DNA from: an endosymbiont of Lamellibrachia barhami
GTDB lineage: Bacteria > Pseudomonadota > Gammaproteobacteria > Chromatiales > Chromatiaceae
Direction: 5' to 3'
Assembly (NCBI RefSeq): GCF_011947365.2
Contig: NZ_JAAVSH020000001.1
Span: forward strand, 3,153,333-3,217,332
Length of the DNA stretch: 64,000 bases
Part shown: piece by piece, positions 32,589 through 42,122 of the stretch
How positions within the stretch are numbered: position 1 is the first letter of the stretch
Layout of the letters: each line of letters begins with the position of its first letter
Position numbers and translations under genes: made by a program
Notes under the pieces: model-generated
Seen by the model: only the letters and a program-made list of their open reading frames with translations
Databases searched by the model: none
What the model was told of the DNA's origin: nothing

Positions 32589-34536
32589 GTGAACCGTTCA
32601 TTACTCCTTCGGTTTGGCATCGCCATGATGACCATTTTGGGTCTGGCGGTCATCAGTATGCTGATTTCGGTCTTCGTGGCAGAGACTACAGAGGGATTTG
32701 CCGCCGCCATCAATCAGGCCGGCACCCTGCGCATGCAATCCTATCGCATAGCCAGCAGTCTGGTTCACGGCCCCTCAGATGATACGGAAAAATCGGTTTC
32801 GACAACCGGGAATCTGATCACCGAGTTCGAAGAGCGGTTATTCAGCCCCCCGCATCCACAATGTTCTGGAGAAAGGGCCCAGCAAACGGGTACAGGCGGC
32901 CTATCAGGCGGTGGCAAGTCAGTGGCAGACTGACATCTTCCCCCATCTTCGCGTCTACCTGGAGTTGCTTGCACTCAATTCGGATTTTTCTGATATTCGG
33001 CACGAGGTCACCAGGCAACAGCTGTACTTCCTTTCGAATGTGGATGGATTTGTGAAACGCATCCACCATTTCGTGAAAGTGCTTGAACTTGATGCTGAGG
33101 AGAAAAATTCTCAGTTACGCATCATCCAGATTTTCTCACTAATTCTGATTCTCCTTGTGGCGTTGGTCAGTCTCTTTCTGTTGCACATCAATGTGTTGAG
33201 GCCGCTCCGCGATCTGCTGGCCTGTGCGCGGGCGGCTCGACATGGGGACTTTACGGTTAGAAGCAGATACCTCAGCGAAGACGAACTAGGCCAACTTGGT
33301 CATGCGTTCAACGTAATGGCGGAGGATCTGTCGAAGATCTATTCGGATCTGGAGACGCGCGTTCAAGAACAGACTGCACATCTGGAACGAAGCAACCGTT
33401 CTCTGGAGCTGCTTTACAAGACAACCAGGAGGTTGAACGATTCATCCCTGGAAAGTGAGGTGCAGGTAGCGCTCATTCACGACATTGAGGATCTGATCGG
33501 GGTCAATAGCGGCACGATCTGTCTGGGCAGATCCGGTGACGAGAGTGGCTACCAGTTGGCCTCGACAAATTCGCTCAACAACCGGCGGCAGGCAGATCTG
33601 CTGGGCAATTGCCAGCGATGCATCAGAGATGGCACCACTCACACCTTCGGCGCCGACACTATCGATGGCAAAAGGGTCAATGTGTTTTCCACTCCGATCC
33701 GTGATCAAGCAGAACAGTTTGGCATACTCCTGGTTGAATTTTCCGAGAAAAAGGTGCTTGAAGAGTGGCAGCAGCGCCTGTTGGAAACCGTGGCCAGCCA
33801 CATTGCCTTGTCTATCAATGTGGCTCAGCGAGCATCACAAAGCCGGATGCTGTCACTCATGGAGGAACGCAGTGTGATTGCCCGGGAGCTACACGATTCG
33901 ATTGCCCAATCTCTCTCCTACCTCAAAATACAGGTCAGCCGTCTGGAAAAGAGTGTCTCCGAAGAGCATGACCAAGAGAGTATTCTCTCCATCACACAAG
34001 TCCTGCGCTCGGCGCTCAATGGTGCCTATCGGCAGCTGCGGGAATTGCTGACTTCATTTCGGTTACGGGTCAATGAAGCAGGACTCGTCGCCACGCTGGA
34101 AAATACCGTCCGTGAATATGCCGACAGAAGCGGCATCCGGATTGAACTCGTCGACCGGATCGCAAACTGCAGATTCAGTCCCAACGCGGAGATTCATGTC
34201 ATACAAATCATACGCGAAGCACTCTCAAACGTAATCAGACATGCCAGCGCAACAACCGTTCAAGTGCTGCTTGAGTGCCAGACCGATGGCGTTGTCAGAG
34301 TTCGGGTCGAAGATGACGGTATTGGCATCACCGGTGAAAACGGCGATATGATGCAGCATTATGGCCTGACGATCATGACAGAACGCGCCGCATGGCTGGG
34401 TGGTGAACTATCGATCACAGAGACGGATACCGGCGGGACTAGAATCGAGTTGACATTCAGCATTTCTGGTAGCGACCATACCTTATCCCATGAAAATCTC
34501 CTTCAGAAGATGAATAATGCCCGAAACAAAGCTTAG
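32589..34536 (+). pseudogene. narX: NarX-like nitrate sensor histidine kinase, frameshifted in a C6 tract
   Basis: If read through, a 648-residue sensor kinase. The first frame (GTG at 32589) gives a membrane helix and the nitrate-binding P-box AAAINQAGTLRMQSYRIASS. At the C run 32846-32851 one extra base moves the frame. Removing one C joins LFSP directly to RIHNVLEKG and restores a continuous protein. The rest has a second helix (about 33127-33190), HAMP (LRPLRDLLACARAARHGDF), a GAF-like part with GNCQRC, the H-box RELHDSIAQSLSYLKIQ and an ATPase domain (VRVEDDGIGI). Without correction the kinase part could start only at an internal ATG (32911) and would lack the sensor. It may be a sequencing error, a broken gene or a switchable tract. 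narL overlaps its end by 20 bases. Confidence 0.8.
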
Positions 34537-35161
34537 TACTGTACTTGCCATTGACGATCATCCTCTGTTCAGGAAGGGCGTGGCAGACCTGATAGATATG
34601 GAGGAATCTCTGATGCTCGCAGGTGAAGCCGCAAATGGACTCGATGGTCTGGCGCTTGCAAAGCGTATCAATCCGGACTTGATCCTGTTGGATATCAATA
34701 TGAAGGGAATGAACGGAATCGAAACCCTGCGGGCGATCAAAAAAGAAAATCTCGACGCACGAATCCTGATGCTTACGGTTTCTGATAATGAAGAGGATGT
34801 CATTGCCGCACTACGCCAAGGTGCGGACGGTTATCTGTTAAAAGATATGGAGCCCGAGGATATACTCAGATCGCTCCGTAGAGCGGTCAAAGGGGAAATG
34901 GTCATCAGTGAGCAACTGACCCGGTTACTTGCCCAAGCGCTTCGTGAAGAGGAAAAATCGCCACAATCAGTGGTTCTGGCAGGGCTGACCACCCGTGAAC
35001 GGGAAATTCTGGATCAGATTGCTTGTGGCAGGAGTAACAAATTAATCGCCCAGGTGCTGGATATTTCCCAGGGAACGGTTAAGGTCCACGTTAAACATCT
35101 GCTGAAAAAACTCAATCTGCATTCACGGGTCGAGGCAGCAGTATGGGCGTTAAAAAAGTAG
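34517..35161 (+). CDS. narL: Nitrate/nitrite response regulator, NarL family
   Basis: A 214-residue response regulator. The receiver domain has the acidic pair IDDHPLFR, the phospho-acceptor Asp-59 in LILLDINMKGMNG, and the conserved Lys in GYLLKDMEPEDIL. The C-terminal LuxR-type helix-turn-helix reads GLTTREREILDQIACGRSNK followed by SQGTVKVHVKHLLKKL. It is close to E. coli NarL (216). Overlap with the NarX-like gene marks it as the partner regulator, and a NarL/NarP-type site lies in the nap promoter. Confidence 0.92.
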   Translation: MPETKLSTVLAIDDHPLFRKGVADLIDMEESLMLAGEAANGLDGLALAKRINPDLILLDINMKGMNGIETLRAIKKENLDARILMLTVSDNEEDVIAALRQGADGYLLKDMEPEDILRSLRRAVKGEMVISEQLTRLLAQALREEEKSPQSVVLAGLTTREREILDQIACGRSNKLIAQVLDISQGTVKVHVKHLLKKLNLHSRVEAAVWALKK

Positions 35162-35286
35162 TTAACCGCGTTGCTTGCCCATCGTTATTCCTAAGATCTC
35201 GGCAGCCCGCCATTGAACGTTTACATAACTAAGGTTAATCTCCCTTTTCTATAGGGTAAACATTAATCTACCTCAGAGAGGCCTTA

Positions 35287-35302
35287 TACCAATTATTAGG
35301 TA
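35287..35302. promoter_or_regulatory. NarL/NarP-like 7-2-7 heptamer pair upstream of nap
   Basis: TACCAAT and TTAGGTA face each other across 2 bases. Each differs from the heptamer consensus TACYYMT by one base. The 7-2-7 arrangement is the one used by NarP and NarL in E. coli nap control. It lies about 160 bases before napF. Confidence 0.5.
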
Positions 35303-35373
35303 TACGCGAGTAACTATTAAATGGTAATTGGTTGAATAATTTAAAGAAAGTTGGCGCCCTGTTTTCCAATCCC

Positions 35374-35387
35374 TTGACCAGCGTCAA
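35374..35387. promoter_or_regulatory. DNR/FNR-type binding site in the nap promoter
   Basis: TTGACCAGCGTCAA is a perfect TTGAC-N4-GTCAA palindrome, the DNR/NNR variant of the FNR site. Placing its centre at -41.5 puts a CAGAAT hexamer (35410-35415) at the -10 position and transcription start near 35422, which favours a napF start at 35448. Confidence 0.65.
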
Positions 35388-35447
35388 TGATGTTGCCAGG
35401 CGCTAGTGACAGAATCTCGCAAGGTTCTAATAAAACACCATTTGATA

Positions 35448-35954
35448 GTGTCAGTTAACAGAACACAATTTCTCCGTGGCGACCTGCGTGGGACACAGTC
35501 CTCTATCAGACCGCCATGGTCAAAACCTGAAGCGGAATTCGTCGAAAAGTGCGAACGATGCGACGATTGCATCTCAGAATGTCCGCAACATATCATCCAG
35601 CGGGGACCCGGTGGATTTCCCAGAATAGATTTCTCACAGGGTGGCTGCACATTCTGCGGGGATTGCGTAAAGGCCTGCACTCATAAGGTGCTGGCCTTTT
35701 TTAATGACCTGAATCAGCCGCCCTGGCCGTTGAAAGCCGAGATCGCAGACAACTGTCTTTCAATGCAGGGGGTTGTCTGCCGCAGCTGCGGCGAGGTCTG
35801 CGATGAGTCAGCTATTCGCTTCAAACTGGAGGTCGGCGGCAAAGCCAGACCTTTGCTCAATCCAGAGGACTGTACGGGCTGCGGCAACTGTTTTGCCGTC
35901 TGCCCCTCTCAGTCTGTCACTCTCAAGCCGCAGCAACAAGACCAAGCGGCATAG
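35448..35954 (+). CDS. napF: Ferredoxin-type protein NapF
   Basis: A 168-residue cytoplasmic iron-sulfur protein (E. coli NapF has 164). Cys groups for three [4Fe-4S] clusters are visible: CERCDDCISECP, CTFCGDCVKACT and CTGCGNCFAVCP, plus an extra CRSCGEVC. NapF is thought to help insert the iron-sulfur cluster into NapA before export. I choose the GTG at 35448 because MSVNRTQFLRG aligns with the family start and because of the promoter geometry. A GTG at 35406 in the same frame would add 14 residues. Neither has a strong RBS. It is the first gene of napFDAGHB. Confidence 0.85.
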   Translation: MSVNRTQFLRGDLRGTQSSIRPPWSKPEAEFVEKCERCDDCISECPQHIIQRGPGGFPRIDFSQGGCTFCGDCVKACTHKVLAFFNDLNQPPWPLKAEIADNCLSMQGVVCRSCGEVCDESAIRFKLEVGGKARPLLNPEDCTGCGNCFAVCPSQSVTLKPQQQDQAA

Positions 35955-35984
35955 TGGTTAGATACCAGGAGGAATTCCAAACCT

Positions 35985-36254
35985 ATGAATATCTGTAGCC
36001 TTGTTGTGCATACCCAGCCAGAGAAGGGAGCGATTGTCTCGCAACGGTTGGAAAAATTTACCGGCGTGGAGGTCCACGGAGGTACAGATGTGGGCAAGCT
36101 GATCGTGACCATTGAAGATGAGGGGGAGGAGATCTCACCTGTCTCGGACACAATGAACGCGCTTAGAGATGTAGAAGGGGTTGTTAGTACAGTTTTGATT
36201 TATCACTATGGTGGTGAGGAATCGATGGAGGAGATGAAACGTGAAGTTAACTAG
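35985..36254 (+). CDS. napD: NapA signal-peptide-binding chaperone NapD
   Basis: An 89-residue ferredoxin-fold chaperone that binds the twin-arginine signal of NapA and holds export until the cofactor is inserted. [20 protein letters not shown] starts the fold and [16 protein letters not shown] ends it. AGGAGGAAT upstream is a strong RBS. It overlaps napA by 14 bases. Confidence 0.93.
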   Translation: MNICSLVVHTQPEKGAIVSQRLEKFTGVEVHGGTDVGKLIVTIEDEGEEISPVSDTMNALRDVEGVVSTVLIYHYGGEESMEEMKREVN

Positions 36255-38814
36255 ACGAGAGTTTATCAAGAGCAATGCAGTTGCTGCGGCGGCTTCGGTG
36301 GCAGGAGTAACCCTGCCGACGATTACAACCGCTGCTGCTGCAGAAGGTGACGATGGTATCCGCTGGGATAAAGCAGCCTGCCGCTACTGCGGTACCGGCT
36401 GCAGCGTTCTCATGGGTGTCAGAGACGGCAAGGTGGTGGCCAGTCAGGGTGATCCTGACGCGCCGGTCAACAAAGGCCTGCAATGCATCAAGGGCTATTT
36501 CCTGCCGAAGATCCTGTATGGCGCGGACCGTCTGACCCAGCCGATGCTGCGCAAGACCAACGGCAAGTATGACAAGAATGGCAAGTTCGAGGCAGTTTCC
36601 TGGGACGAAGCCTTCAAAACGATGGCTGAAAAATGGGTCGCAGCCCGTAAGGCCAAAGGTGCTAAAGGCGTCGGCATGTTCGGCTCCGGACAGTGGACTG
36701 TCTGGGAGGGTTATGCCGCCGCCAAACTCATGAAGGCGGGTTTCCGTTCCAACAGCCTGGATCCCAACGCTCGTCACTGCATGGCCTCTGCTGTAGGTGC
36801 CTTCATGCGCGCCTTCCGTATCGATGAGCCCATGGGTTGCTACGATGATCTGGAGCACGCCGATGTCTTCGTCCTTTGGGGCGCTAACATGGCGGAGATG
36901 CACCCTATCCTCTGGTCACGTCTTACCGACACCCGTCTGACCAAGAAAGGTTGTGAAGTACATGTGCTCTCCACCTATGAGCATCGCTGTTTCGAGCTGG
37001 CGGACAATCCGATTATCTTCAAGCCTCAAAGTGATCTGGCGATTGCCAACTACATCGCCAACTACATCATCCAGACGAAATCCTACAACAAGGACTTCAT
37101 TGGCAAGCACGTCAACTTCAACAAGACCACCACCGATATCGGCTATGGTCTGCGCCCTGAGCATCCGCTGCAAAAGGCTGCGAAGAACCCCAACAAGGGC
37201 AAGTTCAACAAGATCGCCTTTGACGAGTTTGCGAAGCTGGTCTCCGAGTACACGGTTGAGAAAGCCAGCAAGATTTCCGGTGTGTCTAAGAAGAAGCTGG
37301 AGCGTCTGGCCAAGGTCTACGCCGATCCCAAGAAGAAGGTCTCTTCCTACTGGACCATGGGCATGAACCAGCACACTCGCGGTGTCTGGATGAATGGCTT
37401 GGTCTATAACATCCATCTGCTGATGGGTAAGATCTCCGAACCCGGCAACAGTCCCTTCTCTCTGACCGGTCAGCCCTCTGCTTGTGGCACCGCACGTGAA
37501 GTCGGCACCTTTACCCATCGTCTGCCGGCTGATCTCGTGGTCAAGAAGGACGCACACTGCAAATTTGCCGAGAAAGTCTGGAAACTGCCCGCAGGCACTA
37601 TCCCAAGACATAACGGCATGTCAGATAAGGCTGCTCAATCGGACATCAGCGGGAAGCCAATGGGCAAGACCCTGATTCACGCGGTCGCCATGCATCGTGC
37701 GCTCAAAGATCGCAAGATGAACTGCTTCTGGGTCATGTGTAACAACAACATGCAGGCCGCTGCCAACATGAACGAGGAGTCTCTCCCCGGTTGGCGTGAT
37801 CCGGCTAACTTCATCACTGTCACCGACCCCTATCCCACAGTATCGGCTCAGGCGGCCGATCTGGTCCTGCCGACCTCCATGTGGATCGAGAAAGAGGGCG
37901 CCTACGGTAATGCAGAGCGGCGCACCCAGTTCTGGCGTCAGCAGGTGCAGGGGCCGGGCGAGTCTCGTTCTGACCTGTGGCAGCTCATGGAATTCGCCAA
38001 GTATGTCAAAGTGGAGGATGTCTGGCCGGAGGATCTTATTGCCAAGAAACCTGAGTATGCAGGTAAGACGCTTTACGATGTTCTCTTCGAGAATGGGGTG
38101 GTAAACAAGTTCCCGAAACAGAAGGTCACCGATGATCGTGGCAACGAGTATGGCAACGATGAGATGGACTACTTCGGCTACTACGTACAGAAGGGTCTTT
38201 TCGAAGAGTACCGCTTGTTCAACTCCGTGCCTGGTATCCCCAAGAAAGGCCATGAGATGGCTGAATTCGAGGTCTATCATAAGGCGCGCGGTCTACGCTG
38301 GCCTGTGATCGATGGCAAGGAGACCCTGTGGCGTTTCCGTGAAGGCTATGATCCGCATGTAGAGAAGGGCAGCGAAGTCCAGTTCTATGGCGCCAAGGAC
38401 AACAAGGCCAACATCATCTTTGGCCCCTACGAGCCTGCCGCAGAAATGCCGGACAAGGAGTACAACCTGTGGCTCTGCACCGGTCGTGTTCTGGAGCACT
38501 GGCACTCAGGTTCCATGACCCGTCGCGTACCTGAGCTCTATCGCGCGGTGCCGGATGCCGTGGTCTTTATGAGCAAGAAGGCTGCCAAGAAGCGCAAATT
38601 GCGTAACGGCTCCATGGCCAAGATCATCTCCCGTCGTGGTGAGATCGTCTGCCGGGTAGACACCAAAGGGCGCAATAAAGTGCCTGATGACTTGGTGTTC
38701 ATTCCTTGGTTTGATGCCGGTCGTTTGGTCAATAAGCTGACCCTCGACGCCACTGATCCACTCTCGAAAGAGACGGATTACAAGAAGTGTGCGGTGAAGA
38801 TCGTTAAGGCTTAA
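36241..38814 (+). CDS. napA: Periplasmic nitrate reductase, catalytic subunit NapA
   Basis: An 857-residue molybdenum enzyme that reduces nitrate to nitrite in the periplasm. The Tat signal is [20 protein letters not shown] [4Fe-4S] site uses C47, C50, C54 and C82 (CRYCGTGC, then QCIKGY). The Cys that binds molybdenum is C180 in [14 protein letters not shown]. The bis-MGD domains continue to [20 protein letters not shown] at the C-terminus. It starts at a GTG inside napD, with GGAGGAGAT upstream. It is about 30 residues longer than E. coli NapA. Codon use leans to C-ending codons, suggesting high expression. Confidence 0.97.
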   Translation: MKLTRREFIKSNAVAAAASVAGVTLPTITTAAAAEGDDGIRWDKAACRYCGTGCSVLMGVRDGKVVASQGDPDAPVNKGLQCIKGYFLPKILYGADRLTQPMLRKTNGKYDKNGKFEAVSWDEAFKTMAEKWVAARKAKGAKGVGMFGSGQWTVWEGYAAAKLMKAGFRSNSLDPNARHCMASAVGAFMRAFRIDEPMGCYDDLEHADVFVLWGANMAEMHPILWSRLTDTRLTKKGCEVHVLSTYEHRCFELADNPIIFKPQSDLAIANYIANYIIQTKSYNKDFIGKHVNFNKTTTDIGYGLRPEHPLQKAAKNPNKGKFNKIAFDEFAKLVSEYTVEKASKISGVSKKKLERLAKVYADPKKKVSSYWTMGMNQHTRGVWMNGLVYNIHLLMGKISEPGNSPFSLTGQPSACGTAREVGTFTHRLPADLVVKKDAHCKFAEKVWKLPAGTIPRHNGMSDKAAQSDISGKPMGKTLIHAVAMHRALKDRKMNCFWVMCNNNMQAAANMNEESLPGWRDPANFITVTDPYPTVSAQAADLVLPTSMWIEKEGAYGNAERRTQFWRQQVQGPGESRSDLWQLMEFAKYVKVEDVWPEDLIAKKPEYAGKTLYDVLFENGVVNKFPKQKVTDDRGNEYGNDEMDYFGYYVQKGLFEEYRLFNSVPGIPKKGHEMAEFEVYHKARGLRWPVIDGKETLWRFREGYDPHVEKGSEVQFYGAKDNKANIIFGPYEPAAEMPDKEYNLWLCTGRVLEHWHSGSMTRRVPELYRAVPDAVVFMSKKAAKKRKLRNGSMAKIISRRGEIVCRVDTKGRNKVPDDLVFIPWFDAGRLVNKLTLDATDPLSKETDYKKCAVKIVKA

Positions 38815-38824
38815 GAAGACGGAA

Positions 38825-38848
38825 TCCGGTCCGTTTTTCCGGACCGGA
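38825..38848 (+). other. Intercistronic hairpin between napA and napG
   Basis: TCCGGTCCG (38825-38833) and CGGACCGGA (38840-38848) form a perfect 9-pair stem with a T-rich 6-base loop and no T tail. It may protect the napA message or tune expression of the genes that follow. Confidence 0.6.
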
Positions 38849-38899
38849 GAGCGTCAAAACTGAAAAACGTGTAATCGAAAGCAAATCAACTGGTCAGTA

Positions 38900-39760
38900 A
38901 TGTCAGATACAGACAAAAAACATGAGATGAATCGACGGCAGTTCCTGGGCAATATGCTCAAGACAGCTTGTGGGGTCGGATTGGTCGGTGTGGGTTTGGG
39001 GATCTATTCCAATAGAGCCTCATCCATGCCTGCCCACTATATCCGGCCACCGGGCGCACTGCCGGAAGAGGATTTTCTGGGTGCCTGTATCCGATGCGGG
39101 TTGTGTGTGCGGGATTGTCCGTACGACATCCTGTTCCTTGGTGAGGTCGGTGACGACGTTGCAACGGGAACTCCCTATTTCGTAGCCCGCTCCGGGCCTT
39201 GCGAAATGTGTGAGGACATCCCCTGCATCGTCGCCTGTCCGACCAATGCCCTGGATCATGGTCTTACCGATATCGAGGAGTCCCGCATGGGGCTTGCGGT
39301 TGTGGTGGATCAGGAGACCTGCATTGCCTTTCACGGTCTTCGCTGTGAGGTCTGTTTCAACGTCTGCCCGATTCGGGGCAGGGCCATATCGCTGAATATG
39401 CAGCATAACGTCAGGTCAGGAAAGCACGCACTGTTTATTCCAGTGGTGCACTCCGACGCCTGTACCGGCTGTGGTCTCTGCGAGCGGGCTTGTATCCTGG
39501 AAGAGGCAGCGATCAAAGTGTTTCCGACAGATCTTGCGAAGGGCGAATTAGGTAAACATTATCGACTTGGCTGGAAGGAGAAAGAGAAAGCGGGTGGGGC
39601 CTTGGTTACGCCGGATGTAGAGCACAAATACAACCTCCCAGAGGGTGTGCGCTATGACTTGCAGGGCGAAGGTCTGATTATCGAAGGGAAACCGGAGGAG
39701 ACGCCGTTCTCGTCCAATCCCCTGGATTCACTCAATAGCAGTTTCATGGATAACAAGTAA
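38900..39760 (+). CDS. napG: Ferredoxin-type quinol dehydrogenase component NapG
   Basis: A 286-residue exported iron-sulfur protein. The Tat signal NRRQFLGNMLKTACGVG lies at residues 11-27. Four [4Fe-4S] Cys groups follow: CIRCGLCVRDCP, CEMCEDIPCIVACP, CEVCFNVCP and CTGCGLCERAC. With NapH it passes electrons from quinol towards NapC/NapB. Its stop overlaps the napH start (TAATG). Confidence 0.94.
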   Translation: MSDTDKKHEMNRRQFLGNMLKTACGVGLVGVGLGIYSNRASSMPAHYIRPPGALPEEDFLGACIRCGLCVRDCPYDILFLGEVGDDVATGTPYFVARSGPCEMCEDIPCIVACPTNALDHGLTDIEESRMGLAVVVDQETCIAFHGLRCEVCFNVCPIRGRAISLNMQHNVRSGKHALFIPVVHSDACTGCGLCERACILEEAAIKVFPTDLAKGELGKHYRLGWKEKEKAGGALVTPDVEHKYNLPEGVRYDLQGEGLIIEGKPEETPFSSNPLDSLNSSFMDNK

Positions 39761-40668
39761 TGGTTGATCTGACGACATTAGGTGACGACGCCATTGCTGC
39801 CAAGGGCTGGATAAAAGCCCATAAGTGGCTGATTCTGCGACGTTTGAGTCAACTGGGGATACTTGCCCTGTTCCTCGCCGGCCCCGTTTTCGGGGTGTGG
39901 ATTGCAAAAGGCAATCTGGCGTCAAGTCTGACGCTGGACATTTTGCCGCTGACCGATCCGCATGTGCTGCTGCAAGCGGTGCTTTCCGGTGTGGTGCCTG
40001 AGACCACCGCCATCATAGGTGTGGTGCTCGTCCTGCTCTTCTACTTTGTAGTGGGTGGACGGGTCTACTGCTCCTGGGTCTGCCCGGTGAATATGATCAC
40101 CGATCTGGCCAGTTGGTTGCGGCGAAAGTTGGGTATCAGGACGACCTCTCAGATCTCCCGTAATGCCCGCTACTGGATGCTTGCCCTGACTCTGATTCTG
40201 CCGTTGGTGGTTTCCGGGGGTATCGTCTGGGAACTGATCAACCCTGTCTCCATGATGTTTCGAGGTATCGTCTTCGGAATGGGGGCGACTTGGGTGGTGA
40301 TATTGGCGGTCTTTCTCTTTGATTTGCTGGTGGCCAAAGAAGGCTGGTGCGGACGTCTCTGTCCGGTCGGCGCCTTCTATAACCTGATCGGGAGTCGAAG
40401 CCTGTTGCGTGTCAACGCCAGCAACAGGGCGGAGTGCAACGACTGCATGGAATGCTTCGTCGTCTGTCCCGAACCACAAGTGATCAGGCCGGCATTGAAA
40501 GGGGGAAGCAAGGGTATCAGCCCGGTAATCCTCTCTTCTGACTGCACCAACTGCGGTCGTTGCATCGATATTTGCGCGAAGGATGTTTTCAGTTATGGCG
40601 GTCGAACCGTCTCCGAGACCATAAGGTCGAATCCCGAAGTGATTAAGAAACAAGAGGTCCATATTTAA
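39760..40668 (+). CDS. napH: Quinol dehydrogenase membrane component NapH
   Basis: A 302-residue inner-membrane protein with about four helices. The two CX3CP motifs on the cytoplasmic side are CSWVCPVNM and CGRLCPVGAF. Two [4Fe-4S] sites follow at the C-terminus: CNDCMECFVVCPEP and CTNCGRCIDICAKDV. It anchors NapG and oxidises quinol. It is coupled to napG by overlap. Confidence 0.95.
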   Translation: MVDLTTLGDDAIAAKGWIKAHKWLILRRLSQLGILALFLAGPVFGVWIAKGNLASSLTLDILPLTDPHVLLQAVLSGVVPETTAIIGVVLVLLFYFVVGGRVYCSWVCPVNMITDLASWLRRKLGIRTTSQISRNARYWMLALTLILPLVVSGGIVWELINPVSMMFRGIVFGMGATWVVILAVFLFDLLVAKEGWCGRLCPVGAFYNLIGSRSLLRVNASNRAECNDCMECFVVCPEPQVIRPALKGGSKGISPVILSSDCTNCGRCIDICAKDVFSYGGRTVSETIRSNPEVIKKQEVHI

Positions 40669-40723
40669 TGGGCCTGCTTATGAATTCGCAACTCATATAT
40701 ATAGAGCGATGATGGAGAATGAA

Positions 40724-41152
40724 ATGAAGAAAACTATTCTGGTCATGATGGCTGCAGTGCTGACTCTGTTTTTTACAGCATCAGCAATGTCGGAAGTGAT
40801 GTCTCTGCGCGGTAACAGTGACCTCAAGGCAATGGCTGAGAAACCTGATAAGAAGAAGGTTCAGTCTGTTAAAGGCGGTATCGCCCGCAGTTACAAACAG
40901 CAACCACCGATGACTCCTCACACAGTCGACAAGTACAAAATCAATCTGAAGAACAATGGCTGTTTGAAGTGCCATAGTGAGAAAACCTACAAGAAGGAAA
41001 AATCTCCTAAAGTGGGTGACAGCCATTACATAACCCGCGACGGCAAGACTCAAAGTACCATTTCCAGCCGCCGCTACTTCTGTAACCAGTGCCACGCTAC
41101 CCAGACGGGGGCTGAACCGCTGGTCAAAAATCTGTTCGAAGGCGTGAAATAG
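40724..41152 (+). CDS. napB: Periplasmic nitrate reductase electron-transfer subunit NapB
   Basis: A 142-residue dihaem cytochrome c. The signal peptide is MKKTILVMMAAVLTLFFTAS. Haem sites are CLKCH (80-84) and CNQCH (120-124), and PPMTPHTVDKY is a conserved stretch with a haem-ligand His. I choose the third of three in-frame ATGs, at 40724, because GGAG lies 7 bases before it and the signal peptide starts there. It gives electrons to NapA and depends on the ccm genes for haem attachment. Confidence 0.93.
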   Translation: MKKTILVMMAAVLTLFFTASAMSEVMSLRGNSDLKAMAEKPDKKKVQSVKGGIARSYKQQPPMTPHTVDKYKINLKNNGCLKCHSEKTYKKEKSPKVGDSHYITRDGKTQSTISSRRYFCNQCHATQTGAEPLVKNLFEGVK

Positions 41153-41170
41153 GGTATATTTCGACAACCG

Positions 41171-41212
41171 ATGCGCCCCGTCCTTAATTGGATTGGGGCG
41201 CATTATTTTTTT
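41171..41212 (+). terminator. Rho-independent terminator between napB and napC
   Basis: ATGCGCCCC (41171-41179) pairs perfectly with GGGGCGCAT (41195-41203), followed by TATTTTTTT. It separates napC from the upstream nap genes, so NapC is made either by read-through or from its own promoter. Confidence 0.88.
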
Positions 41213-41244
41213 CAACTATTTTTCTGTAATTCAGGTAAAAGATC

Positions 41245-41814
41245 ATGAGTAATGGCAAGAGAAAGGGTGGTTTCACCCTGATTCTGATCGGAATCGTAGC
41301 GGGTATCATCCTCTGGGGCGGCTTCAATACCGCGATGGAGGCAACGAATACTGAAGAATTTTGTATCTCCTGCCATGAGATGGAACAGGCTGTTTACCAG
41401 GAACTGCAGGAGACCATCCACTTCAGTAACAGAACCGGTGTGCGCGCCACCTGCCCGGACTGTCATGTGCCCAAAGAGTGGATCCATAAGATTATCCGCA
41501 AGATCAAGGCAAGTAACGAGCTCTACCACATGATGCTGGGTACCATTGACACAGTGGAGAAGTTCGAGGAAAAACGTCTGGAGTTGGCACAGAATGTCTG
41601 GAAGGAAATGAAAGACACTGATTCCCGTGAGTGCCGCAACTGCCATAATTTCGATTCAATGGATTTTGATCGTCAGGAAGAGCGTAGCGCTGATCGACAC
41701 GATGAAGCGATTGAAGCGGGATATACCTGTATAGACTGCCACAAGGGTATCGCACATTCGCTGCCGGCAGGCTATGACCCTGCAGACGACCTGCCTGGCG
41801 AAGCTGAAGAGTAA
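41245..41814 (+). CDS. napC: Tetrahaem quinol dehydrogenase NapC
   Basis: A 189-residue NapC/NirT-family cytochrome. An N-terminal membrane anchor (FTLILIGIVAGIILWGGF) precedes four haem motifs: CISCH (40), CPDCH (70), CRNCH (130) and CIDCH (162). EEFCISCHEMEQAVYQEL and the mid-part helix (KASNELYHMMLGTIDTVEKF) are typical. It takes electrons from membrane quinol to NapB/NapA. Co-occurrence with NapGH means two quinol-oxidising routes. It follows a terminator, so its expression may be separate. Confidence 0.94.
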   Translation: MSNGKRKGGFTLILIGIVAGIILWGGFNTAMEATNTEEFCISCHEMEQAVYQELQETIHFSNRTGVRATCPDCHVPKEWIHKIIRKIKASNELYHMMLGTIDTVEKFEEKRLELAQNVWKEMKDTDSRECRNCHNFDSMDFDRQEERSADRHDEAIEAGYTCIDCHKGIAHSLPAGYDPADDLPGEAEE

Positions 41815-42122
41815 AAAGTCATTTTAGGCGCGATTTTTGCTTAGTAATAACGAAGCTTGTTCGTCAGTTAACCGAAAATCAATCGGTTAGCCGGTGTTTA
41901 AGAGAAATAAGCTGGGTAGTTTTGTCCGTAGAGTGAATGTTTTGTTCACTCTGCGGAAAAGACCAGTCAGATATTGAAGGATTTGTTTATCCATCAGATT
42001 TTCTCTTAAAAAATATGTCTTTAGCGTAACAAAACCAGAAGCACTGAAGTGCATCTGTTGTTTCGCGATAGGCTACAATCAGCAGGCCTGGGAATTTTCC
42101 AGCTACGAGAGAAGCAAATGCC
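41815..42122 (+). promoter_or_regulatory. Structured moaA leader region
   Basis: This 308-base gene-free region contains two good hairpins. TAACCGA/TCGGTTA spans 41869-41889, and CCGTAGAGTGAA/TTCACTCTGCGG (12 pairs with one G-U) spans 41926-41956. Neither has a T tail. moaA leaders often carry a molybdenum-cofactor riboswitch, but I cannot match the known motif here. Confidence 0.4.

Noticed and set aside
39922..40662. A 246-codon minus-strand frame opposite napH
   Set aside because: It is His/Gln-rich low-complexity sequence typical of an antisense frame; napH is clearly real.
41815..42122. Molybdenum-cofactor riboswitch upstream of moaA
   Set aside because: Only generic hairpins are visible; I could not match the conserved motif positions, so I report a structured leader only.
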